IMG/VR virus record: IMGVR_UViG_3300023245_000106
Span: 1-24,788 of that record
Strand: one strand, 5' to 3'
Source of the DNA: a virus
Length of the DNA stretch: 24,788 nucleotides
Every line of letters starts with the position of its first letter. The first letter of the stretch is position 1. The position numbers and the translations under genes are program-made. The notes under the pieces are model-generated. The model was not told the origin of the DNA and made no database searches. It worked only from the letters and a program-made list of their open reading frames with translations. Below, one piece after another: positions 1-6,303 of this stretch.

Positions 1-84
1 TAGACCTTCTTTCATAACCTTCTTCTTTAAAACTCTCATAGCTTTTTCGAGGTTACCACCTCTAACTTCTACAGTTATACTCAT
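1..84 (-). CDS. rpsU: Ribosomal protein bS21, 3' part outside window
   Basis: Only the first 28 codons are inside the window; the frame is open to position 1. The visible protein starts MSITVEVRGGNLEKAMRVLK and continues with a basic KKKV..EG segment. This matches the N-terminal half of bS21, a small basic protein of the 30S subunit that sits near the anti-Shine-Dalgarno end of 16S rRNA and helps start translation. The start is fixed by a very strong ribosome binding site (GGGAGGAGGT, 8 bases upstream). A strong terminator separates it from the CobS-like gene, so it may depend on read-through or on a promoter I could not see. Phage-encoded bS21 is known from marine phages, including pelagiphages; here it would be expected to replace host bS21 and bias initiation. 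The rest of the protein cannot be checked. Confidence 0.85.
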   Translation of the reverse strand, partial: MSITVEVRGGNLEKAMRVLKKKVMKEGL

Positions 85-113
85 AAATTTATTACCTCCT
101 CCCTTGATAGTGT

Positions 114-142
114 AAAAAGGTGGAGGGTACTACCCCTCCACC
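114..142 (-). terminator. Rho-independent terminator after the CobS-like gene
   Basis: On the minus strand GGTGGAGGG pairs with CCCTCCACC across a 6-base loop and is followed by TTTTT (114-118). This is a 9-bp, GC-rich stem. Outside it, AGTGTAA (149-155) can pair with TTACACT (109-115), so the whole 109-155 stretch can form a longer interrupted stem. It lies between the CobS-like stop codon and the bS21 ribosome binding site. Confidence 0.85.
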
Positions 143-168
143 AAGGACTTACACTATGTTTAATAGAT

Positions 169-1389
169 TTAGATGGCATCGCTGTCATCTGACTCACTAT
201 CATTGTCGTCCATTTGTGAACTCATATCCGCTTGTCTTTGCTGTTCGCTTATCTGCTCAGCAGTAGCGCCAGCATCCACTTTGGTATATAATTCCATAAA
301 TGAATTCTTTGTGTCATCATCAAATCTGTTAGTACAAACTTCAATAGCTTTGATTTTTTGACCAAAGATACTGTATGCTTGAGTGATGTGAACCAATCTT
401 CTAGTTGATATAATCTCGTCAACACCACCATCATAGTAGGTTTTTCTGATTACATCAGCCCATGTTACCAACTTCTTACAAAAATCTATATCATCTTTGC
501 TTGTAGCCTTTAATGTAGAAACTAAAATCTTTTCTTCTACACTTGGTTTTGGATATTTCTGTTCAAAGGTAATTGGAAATCTTTCCAAGAAAGCCTCATT
601 AAGAACATTAGTACCAATAAACTTACCGTCATCACTACCTTGACCTTTAGTATTGGCAGTAGCAACACAGTTGAAACCATGAGCAGGTTTTACAAATCTG
701 TTTATCTTCTTAACATAGACACCAGAGCCTTCTAAGATAGGTTGTAAACACATAATCTTATTAGACGCAAGGTCAATTTCATCAAGTAGAAGCACAGCGC
801 CTCTCTCCATGGCTTCGATTACAGGACCATTCTGCCAAACAGTTTGGCCATCTTTAAGTCTGTAACCACCAAGTAAATCATCTTCATCTGTTTCAATGGT
901 AATGTTTACTCTAATTAATTCTCTCTTGTTTTCGGCACAAGCTTGGGTAACACCCATAGTCTTACCGTTACCTGAAAGACCTGTAATAAAAACAGGATAA
1001 AACATCTTGCTTTTGATAATGCTCTTAACATCTGGATAATTACCAAATGAAACGAACACAGGATCCTTTTCAGGAACAATGTTGCCAGTTAATGATGAAA
1101 CTACATACGCAGCTTCAGAAACAGTTTCAGTTTCAGGTGCTTTAGTAGTCAAAACTTTTTCAGTTTCACCTTTTGTTTCAGCCTTAATAGACGGAGTATA
1201 ATCTCCCTCAGTAGGCAATTTGAACAATGATTTACCAATTTTGAAATCATTATTTTTAATTAGCCATTGTGGTGCATACTTGCAACCAAAATTGGCATTA
1301 GCTTCTTTTAATTGAACTGTAGTCAATTCGTTTGAACCAAACTTTTTAATAGCAAAGTCAACGAACTCTTGTTGTTTAGTGTTTAGCAT
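169..1389 (-). CDS. cobS-like: CobS/MoxR-like AAA+ ATPase
   Basis: An AAA+ ATPase of the CobS/MoxR type. Counting from the upstream ATG at 1410, it has Walker A GLSGNGKT (residues 144-151), Walker B LLLDE (207-211), a sensor-1-like ATAN stretch (250-253) and a candidate arginine finger in LERF (about 277). An N-terminal module of about 60 residues and a threonine/glutamate-rich linker precede the ATPase; the tail is acidic (DDNDSESDDSD). In bacteria CobS works with CobT to insert cobalt into corrin rings. Many phage members are labelled CobS, but the fold is equally that of MoxR-type ATPases, which remodel VWA-protein partners. The next gene upstream encodes such a partner. I place the start at 1389 (eighth codon of the longest frame) because AAGGAC lies at the right distance before it, whereas the ATG at 1410 has no ribosome binding site and lies about 9 bases from the predicted transcript start. 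The enzymatic role is inferred. Confidence 0.8.
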   Translation of the reverse strand: MLNTKQQEFVDFAIKKFGSNELTTVQLKEANANFGCKYAPQWLIKNNDFKIGKSLFKLPTEGDYTPSIKAETKGETEKVLTTKAPETETVSEAAYVVSSLTGNIVPEKDPVFVSFGNYPDVKSIIKSKMFYPVFITGLSGNGKTMGVTQACAENKRELIRVNITIETDEDDLLGGYRLKDGQTVWQNGPVIEAMERGAVLLLDEIDLASNKIMCLQPILEGSGVYVKKINRFVKPAHGFNCVATANTKGQGSDDGKFIGTNVLNEAFLERFPITFEQKYPKPSVEEKILVSTLKATSKDDIDFCKKLVTWADVIRKTYYDGGVDEIISTRRLVHITQAYSIFGQKIKAIEVCTNRFDDDTKNSFMELYTKVDAGATAEQISEQQRQADMSSQMDDNDSESDDSDAI

Positions 1390-1398
1390 AGTGTTATT

Positions 1399-1404
1399 GT
1401 CCTT
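1399..1404 (-). promoter_or_regulatory. Ribosome binding site that decides the CobS-like start
   Basis: AAGGAC lies 9 bases before the ATG at 1389. The same motif at the same distance stands before the internal ATG of the CobT-like gene. In both genes the upstream ATG (1410 and 3864) lacks any Shine-Dalgarno match, so the apparent MKKDxNT prefix is probably untranslated leader. Confidence 0.6.
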
Positions 1405-1425
1405 CTTCATTGTTAATATAGGTAT

Positions 1426-1454
1426 ATTATACAGGCCTTTTTTGTAAAAGGCAA
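1426..1454 (-). promoter_or_regulatory. Sigma-70-like promoter of the CobS-like gene
   Basis: TTGCCT (1454-1449) and TATAAT (1431-1426) are separated by exactly 17 bases. The flanks (AACGCTTG before, CCTG just before the -10, ATAC after) are shared with the promoter of the CobT-like gene. The predicted transcript start is near 1419. Confidence 0.75.
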
Positions 1455-1485
1455 GCGTTATATACGATTTTTTTCACTTTTTTTT

Positions 1486-1500
1486 CGTTACCAGGTAACG
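1486..1500. promoter_or_regulatory. Palindrome upstream of the CobS-like promoter, candidate operator
   Basis: CGTTACCAGGTAACG is an odd-length perfect inverted repeat (7-bp arms around one base), about 32 bases upstream of the -35 box. A partial copy (TACCAGGTAAC, 3939-3949) stands in the matching place upstream of the CobT-like promoter. On the minus strand it is followed by an A-run, so it is not a leftward terminator. It could instead end rightward transcripts (GTTTT follows on the plus strand), but the shared position favours a regulatory site. Confidence 0.4.
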
Positions 1501-1533
1501 GTTTTCTAACATTCATTAAATTAATTGCCATTT

Positions 1534-3843
1534 TTATGCAACCTCTTGAATGAATTTGTTTAAAACTACTCTGGAAACCAATCGATTCGCCATTGATTTA
1601 CCAAAGATTCTTTTTAACTCAGAGGCTGTGCCTTTTTTAACTTCAGCACCTTGCATATCAAAGTTTTCAACAGCAAGTTTTTTACCATCTAAGATAAAGA
1701 ATTTATTATAACCATTGGCGTCTACAGCCAAGGCTTTATCTCTAGTAAAGTCTTTTCTCATTTTATTATATTGATTTTGCTTATCATTATAATCTTTGTA
1801 GTCATTGATATATTTTTCAATATTCCATCTTTTAACTCTTTTGATTATGTAGAAACCAATAATGTTAACATCATATGTTTTACCAATATGAGATAATAAT
1901 TTTTCTGTAGTATCATGGTAACCACCAACAAATTTTGATTTGCCAATTTGATAAACATTCTCTTTACCATACTCTTCATCTGACCAACTACCAATAGTTT
2001 GACCAACAAGTTTACCTCTTGGACAGTTACCTGCTCCGTCAGTAAGAGTAATAAATGTCATCTTCTCAATACCATATTTTTTTTTAAACATTGGTATCAA
2101 TTTGTCCATATAAATTAATGACTCATTCAAAGGTGTGTTACCAAGATAATATTTACTTGGTATACCATAAGTGTTTCCAGCTGCCATTTGGTCTTCACTA
2201 CTGATAGACGCATTGTTTCTTCTATTCCAAGTATGTCTATCATCAAAATATAAAGCCATGTGATATAATGTTTTCATAGCAAGTTCAGATTGTTTTTTAT
2301 TCTGTCTATGGCTGATACAATTTACAAGGTGAAAATTATCAAACTCAAATTCTCCATTATTATTTGAAAAACCTTTTGTTACTTTATCATCATCATAACT
2401 TCTTTCACTTGTAAAGAAATAAACTTCATAAGGTATGTTAACTTTTCTACAAAAATCAACAAGATTTATTAACTGTTTAACAGTATTGAATATTACATCA
2501 CTCATAGAACCTGACCAATCAAGTAACATCATCATACCGTGATTTTTACCATCTGGAATAACTGTTAGTTTTTTGAAAATATCATCTGTAAATTTGTAAT
2601 CTTTTAATTTCATACTGTCAAGAACACCAGTTTTATCTGTAGTTGCTCTTTTGTAAGCAGTAGCTGACTTCTTCATCTCAAATTCTTTAACAAGATACAT
2701 AACAGTTTTTTTATTTTCATTCATAAACTTTTTGTAATCTCTATCAAGAAATTCTATATAACTTTTAGTGTTACCATAAGATTTAATTGATTTAACTTTG
2801 TAATCTTCCATATCTTTTAGAAAAGTTTTCCATGAAGTTAAACAACCATCTTTACCAAGGTTGGCAGTAGGCACTTTACCGTATCTATAACCTTTGTTTT
2901 TAGTGTTTAATAATTCTTCAGATTTTTGAGCAAACGAATCATCTGTAATTGCTTTTAATAATTTTTCTTTATCACCAAAACCACCAGAACCTTTAGCATA
3001 TCTATCTGATTCTTTATCATTATCAGAATTTTCAGCTTCACTTTTATTATTGTTGCCGTCACCAGATTGGTTACTATCACTTTCAGTATCCGCTTTTTGG
3101 TCACCAAAGTTATTGAAATCATTTTTTTCATCATCAGCGTCATTGTTTTTATCAGCTTCTGATTCAGAACCTTCACCAGTTCCAGAACCATCAAAATCAT
3201 CTTCATCATCAAAATCATCTTCATCAACTAAGTCATAATTTTTTGAGATAGTAAGTTCATCAAAGTTAGGTAATTTAGCCATCTGTTCGATTTGTTCTTT
3301 TTGCCAAGCTAACATCTCTTGAGCAAGTGACAATACATCATCAAATGTAACAAGTGAATCAACTTTAGAAATCCAGTTCTTGTCTTGTTTACTGAAATCA
3401 AATGGCAATCTATTCATAGACTTAGACCTTAGATTGATTTTATCAATAACCATAAAGTCTTTATTAATATTTTTACCAGCAAAACCAAAGAAGTTTTGTT
3501 TTTCTAAGATATCAAAACCATTTTTGTAATTGTAAACTACACCAGGATATTTCTTTTGAATAAGGTGGTCAATTCTAGTATCTTCTAACACATTAACATA
3601 TGACCTTAGTTCTTGACTTTCAATGCCTTGCCATTTTTCATAAGGAGTCCATAAAGCATGGGCACATTCGTGAGCAATAAGCATATCATAAACATCACCA
3701 CTTTGCTCTTTAAAAATAGGCAAAGTTAATACACGGTTCTTTACATCAAAAGAAGCCGTACTTACATTGTTATGTTGTATTGTAATATTTTCTGTAGCAA
3801 TTAATTTTGCTAGATTGCTTTTCACATCAAGATTTATATTCAT
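1534..3843 (-). CDS. cobT-like: CobT-like VWA protein with N-terminal HExxH metallopeptidase-like domain
   Basis: A large protein in three parts (numbering from the upstream ATG at 3864). Residues about 45-130 contain HECAH (65-69), an HExxH zinc-peptidase motif, followed by NVLEDTRID (91-99), whose E94 could be the third metal ligand. Residues about 211-290 are a low-complexity linker rich in Asp, Glu, Asn and Ser. The C-terminal half holds a von Willebrand factor A domain: DWSGS (449-453) is the DxSxS metal site and TLTDGAG is a later strand. CobT and other MoxR partners share the acidic linker plus VWA layout; the peptidase-like N-terminus is not part of classical CobT. It lies directly upstream of the CobS-like ATPase gene, so the two probably act together. 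The start is set at 3843 because AAGGAC precedes that ATG, while the ATG at 3864 is about 5 bases from the predicted transcript start. The substrate is unknown. Confidence 0.75.
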   Translation of the reverse strand: MNINLDVKSNLAKLIATENITIQHNNVSTASFDVKNRVLTLPIFKEQSGDVYDMLIAHECAHALWTPYEKWQGIESQELRSYVNVLEDTRIDHLIQKKYPGVVYNYKNGFDILEKQNFFGFAGKNINKDFMVIDKINLRSKSMNRLPFDFSKQDKNWISKVDSLVTFDDVLSLAQEMLAWQKEQIEQMAKLPNFDELTISKNYDLVDEDDFDDEDDFDGSGTGEGSESEADKNNDADDEKNDFNNFGDQKADTESDSNQSGDGNNNKSEAENSDNDKESDRYAKGSGGFGDKEKLLKAITDDSFAQKSEELLNTKNKGYRYGKVPTANLGKDGCLTSWKTFLKDMEDYKVKSIKSYGNTKSYIEFLDRDYKKFMNENKKTVMYLVKEFEMKKSATAYKRATTDKTGVLDSMKLKDYKFTDDIFKKLTVIPDGKNHGMMMLLDWSGSMSDVIFNTVKQLINLVDFCRKVNIPYEVYFFTSERSYDDDKVTKGFSNNNGEFEFDNFHLVNCISHRQNKKQSELAMKTLYHMALYFDDRHTWNRRNNASISSEDQMAAGNTYGIPSKYYLGNTPLNESLIYMDKLIPMFKKKYGIEKMTFITLTDGAGNCPRGKLVGQTIGSWSDEEYGKENVYQIGKSKFVGGYHDTTEKLLSHIGKTYDVNIIGFYIIKRVKRWNIEKYINDYKDYNDKQNQYNKMRKDFTRDKALAVDANGYNKFFILDGKKLAVENFDMQGAEVKKGTASELKRIFGKSMANRLVSRVVLNKFIQEVA

Positions 3844-3852
3844 AGTGTTAGT

Positions 3853-3858
3853 GTCCTT
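3853..3858 (-). promoter_or_regulatory. Ribosome binding site that decides the CobT-like start
   Basis: AAGGAC lies 9 bases before the ATG at 3843, in a leader that differs at only two of 24 positions from the leader of the CobS-like gene. Confidence 0.6.
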
Positions 3859-3875
3859 TTTCATTATATAAGTAT

Positions 3876-3904
3876 ATTATACAGGTGAAATCTGTAAAAG
3901 TCAA
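3876..3904 (-). promoter_or_regulatory. Sigma-70-like promoter of the CobT-like gene
   Basis: TTGACT (3904-3899) and TATAAT (3881-3876) with a 17-base spacer, in the same context as the promoter at 1426-1454. The predicted start is near 3869. A half-palindrome TACCAGGTAAC lies upstream at 3939-3949. Confidence 0.8.
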
Positions 3905-4000
3905 GCGTTAAAAACACTTTTTTTGAATTATTTTTCTATACCAGGTAACAACTATTAAGGCTGCGTCAGGTTGCACAGCTGATGTTCTTAGTTTGTTCTA

Positions 4001-4393
4001 CTATCTTTTGTCGCCGGATCCACGAATCGTGTTGTTTTTTTTACGATTCTCTAACTTTTCTAAATTAGCGCTTGCAATGTCGGATAACTTAATGCCAAAA
4101 TCATTAGCCAATACAGCGATATACCAAAGGCAATCCCCAATTTCAGCTTTGATTTCAGACACCAGTTTTTCATCTTTACTATCTGAGCCATCTCTTATTA
4201 TCTTCTTTACTTTATTAGCTACTTCACCTGCTTCACCGGTCAACCCCAATGTTGGGTATATAATGGCCTGTTCTCTCGGATATATTGCCGTTGTTAAAGC
4301 AACCTTTTGATACATGTCAAAGTCACTTACTTTTTTGTATTTATTAGACTCGTTACTTTGAGCCCCTAATTCTAGTTCTAATTGTCCGCTCAT
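4001..4393 (-). CDS. mazG: MazG-like nucleotide pyrophosphohydrolase
   Basis: The 130-residue protein carries the all-alpha NTP pyrophosphohydrolase signature: ExxE in GEAGEV (E54, E57) followed by ExxD in EIGDCLW (E84, D87), which bind magnesium. MazG family enzymes remove pyrophosphate from nucleoside triphosphates; phage versions have been proposed to act on dNTPs or on (p)ppGpp-related signalling. Length fits a single-domain phage MazG. The ribosome binding site GGGAGATGA overlaps the end of the DruA-like gene upstream, so the two are translationally linked and probably share the promoter at 5706-5734. The C-terminus is basic and low in complexity. The real substrate cannot be read from sequence. 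Confidence 0.88.
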   Translation of the reverse strand: MSGQLELELGAQSNESNKYKKVSDFDMYQKVALTTAIYPREQAIIYPTLGLTGEAGEVANKVKKIIRDGSDSKDEKLVSEIKAEIGDCLWYIAVLANDFGIKLSDIASANLEKLENRKKNNTIRGSGDKR

Positions 4394-4399
4394 GGTAAA

Positions 4400-5698
4400 T
4401 CATCTCCCTACCTGTGGTAAATATTTCTCTTTAGTTTCTTCCCATGATAGATAAATGATATCATCATAGAAGTGGGTTTCAGTTGACACTCTGTCTTGTT
4501 TCTTTAGACTAGCCAACCGTTTCTTAGCATACTTGGTCTTCCATAACTCTGTTAATGCTTCAACTGAATTATCAAATTTTCTAGTTAACGCAACCTCAGT
4601 ATGTTCTTCTCTTAAAAATTCTCTTGTATTTGTAAATAACTCACCAAAGTATATACCTCTAGCATGTTCAGACTTTTGTAGTTTCTTATCAATGCCTAGT
4701 TTACTATATGTGAATGCTCTACTTCTATTTCTATGGTCTCTTTTATGAGGTTGACCACTAGGTTTCTTTGCAACATACCATTCAAAGAATTTGTATGTGT
4801 GGTTCTTCATTAACCATTGTTGTATCATGGTATTAGTTGTTTTCTCAGGTTCATACGAAACTGAACCAGCAGTCCAACCCATTTTCTTCCAGTTTTTTAG
4901 TCTATCATATTGTGATAATGGTATTACTTTAGTTTTACCATATAGACTTGTAGTTGTGACACCTACTAGTTTATCTTTATATTGATGTTCCCATGTTTGC
5001 TCTACCACATCTGACAAACATAATAAGGCTAGTAGTTTCCCACCAACCAGGTTGTATCCAAGCGGCTGTATAGGTACAATTGTACTACCAATGCAAGTAT
5101 GATTAATCATCTTTTGTGTTTTTCTAGTTCTATCCCAACCAATGTATGCGTCCCTTGGTGTAAGGTCTAAGAAGTCACTAGACATACAGATAACACCTAG
5201 ATATTTCTGTGTTACTTTATCTCTTACTAAGAAGTTTAAATTTCTACCAATGTTACTATTGTTTTTCATAGTAGATAAGAATGTTCTTAATGCATTCCAT
5301 ATCTCACTACCTTTGGCATTTGTGTGTGATTGTATTTCAGCACCATCTGTCCAGATAAGTTCTGGTTGTAGGTTCATATATTCTTCGGGGTCTTCTGGTA
5401 ACCAAAAGTTATTCTTTACTTCTTGTATGACTGTCGCCTGGTCTGGTTTCAGCATAGCAGGTTTATCATCAAAGAATGAATTAGTTTCTACTGTTGGATA
5501 TCTAAACTTTACCTCTTGAAATTTTTGATAAAGTGTATACTCTTGTACTGTCATAGCAGACACCAAGGTCAAATCTTTTATGATTGTTTCCTTTAATGTA
5601 TCTGTATCAATATCTGGTACTAGAGATAAATCTATGGCGTCTTGCCAGCTTTGCCATTGGTCGTCTATTGACATGTCTTTGTTCCACGAATAACTCAT
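4400..5698 (-). CDS. DruA-like protein (DUF4338)
   Basis: The central part (about residues 150-260) resembles the DUF4338/DruA family: GRNLNFLVRD, then YLGVICMSSDFLDLTPRDAYIGWD, an NHTCIGSTIVPI strand, a conserved leucine-rich helix and a VGVTTTSLYGKTKVIPL segment. DUF4338 is the family of DruA from the Druantia anti-phage system; its biochemical activity is not established as far as I know. The flanks (tryptophan-rich N-terminus, basic KRDHRNRSRAF segment around 320) are not recognised. A near-consensus promoter ends just before the ATG, so the message would be almost leaderless; an internal ATG at 5674 (M9) is the alternative start. It is co-transcribed with mazG. The family match was made by eye and needs a profile search. 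No helicase or other Druantia partner is present here. Confidence 0.65.
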   Translation of the reverse strand: MSYSWNKDMSIDDQWQSWQDAIDLSLVPDIDTDTLKETIIKDLTLVSAMTVQEYTLYQKFQEVKFRYPTVETNSFFDDKPAMLKPDQATVIQEVKNNFWLPEDPEEYMNLQPELIWTDGAEIQSHTNAKGSEIWNALRTFLSTMKNNSNIGRNLNFLVRDKVTQKYLGVICMSSDFLDLTPRDAYIGWDRTRKTQKMINHTCIGSTIVPIQPLGYNLVGGKLLALLCLSDVVEQTWEHQYKDKLVGVTTTSLYGKTKVIPLSQYDRLKNWKKMGWTAGSVSYEPEKTTNTMIQQWLMKNHTYKFFEWYVAKKPSGQPHKRDHRNRSRAFTYSKLGIDKKLQKSEHARGIYFGELFTNTREFLREEHTEVALTRKFDNSVEALTELWKTKYAKKRLASLKKQDRVSTETHFYDDIIYLSWEETKEKYLPQVGR

Positions 5699-5705
5699 AA
5701 TGTAT

Positions 5706-5734
5706 ATAATACTCTAATTGTTTACAATTGTCAA
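5706..5734 (-). promoter_or_regulatory. Sigma-70-like promoter of the DruA-like gene
   Basis: TTGACA (5734-5729), 17-base spacer, TATTAT (5711-5706). The -35 box overlaps the last codons of the deformylase gene. The sequence around both boxes (AAGCTTGACAATT and TTAGAGTATTATATA) is nearly the same as at the gp55 promoter (10131-10159), which supports both. The predicted start is at or next to the A of the ATG at 5698. Confidence 0.8.
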
Positions 5735-6303
5735 GCTTGGTTCTTCTCTAATAATTTATTAAATTTTCTATATTCTTCCATTCTTTTGATTTGTTTCATA
5801 GCTTTCTTTTTAGCCATGTCTAATTTTAGTTTAGATACATTCTCTGTAAAGTTTCTACCAATAATGTGGTCGTATTCATGTTGACATATTCGACTCATTA
5901 TACCATCTAAGTGTACTTCTTTTGTGTCGCCATTTTTGTCTTCATATTTTATCACACATTTTCTAGGTCTTTCTATATCAATAAACATGAAAGGATAAGT
6001 TAAACAACCCTCTTTCATTCTAATCTTTTCTTCACCTACTGATACTATCATAGGATTAAACATTGCAAAAGCCATACCTTTTTCTATACCCTCATGGCCA
6101 CCAGCTACAAACATATTGAAAGGAAGACCTACTTGATTACAAGTTAGACCTATGCCACCAAATTTCTTCATAACTAAAAACATACAGTCAACAAGTTCTT
6201 GTCTATCTTTAAAACCTTCTTCTTTCAATAGTTCATCTGTAAATGGTGCTATTGCTGATTGTACTCTAGGGTCGTTTGGTGGTATTAACTTTAGTTCTTT
6301 CAT
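5731..6303 (-). CDS. def: Peptide deformylase
   Basis: All three deformylase motifs are present: GIGLTCNQ (50-57, canonical GxGLAAxQ with Thr-Cys in place of Ala-Ala), EGCLTYP (98-104, metal ligand C100) and QHEYDH (141-146, ligands H142 and H146, catalytic E143). Deformylase removes the formyl group from the initiator methionine of new proteins at the ribosome exit. At 190 residues with a long basic C-terminal helix region it is close to full bacterial length, unlike short cyanophage deformylases that lack the C-terminal helix. The start codon overlaps the gp46 stop (ATGA), so it is the last gene of the gp47-gp46 unit. Phage deformylases are known in marine viruses and are thought to help process large amounts of phage or photosystem protein. 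Confidence 0.92.
   Translation of the reverse strand: MKELKLIPPNDPRVQSAIAPFTDELLKEEGFKDRQELVDCMFLVMKKFGGIGLTCNQVGLPFNMFVAGGHEGIEKGMAFAMFNPMIVSVGEEKIRMKEGCLTYPFMFIDIERPRKCVIKYEDKNGDTKEVHLDGIMSRICQHEYDHIIGRNFTENVSKLKLDMAKKKAMKQIKRMEEYRKFNKLLEKNQA

Noticed and set aside
1427-1531. Short minus-strand frame of 34 codons between the CobT-like stop and the CobS-like promoter, with AGAGG upstream
   Set aside because: It runs through the palindrome, the -35 box and into the -10 box, so the DNA is better explained by regulation. The product matches nothing I know.
2955-3227. Minus-strand frame rich in Met, Ile and Lys within the CobT-like gene
   Set aside because: It is the out-of-frame reading of the acidic linker repeats.
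169-3843. A working cobalamin synthesis pathway
   Set aside because: Only CobS- and CobT-like proteins are seen, no other cobalamin gene is in the window, and the VWA protein has extra features not found in CobT.
4020-4045. CACGA/TCGTG repeat followed by a T-run on the plus strand, terminator-like
   Set aside because: It lies inside the mazG coding region with no plus-strand gene before it.
3993-4310. Plus-strand frame opposite mazG
   Set aside because: Shadow frame; the minus strand holds clear MazG motifs.
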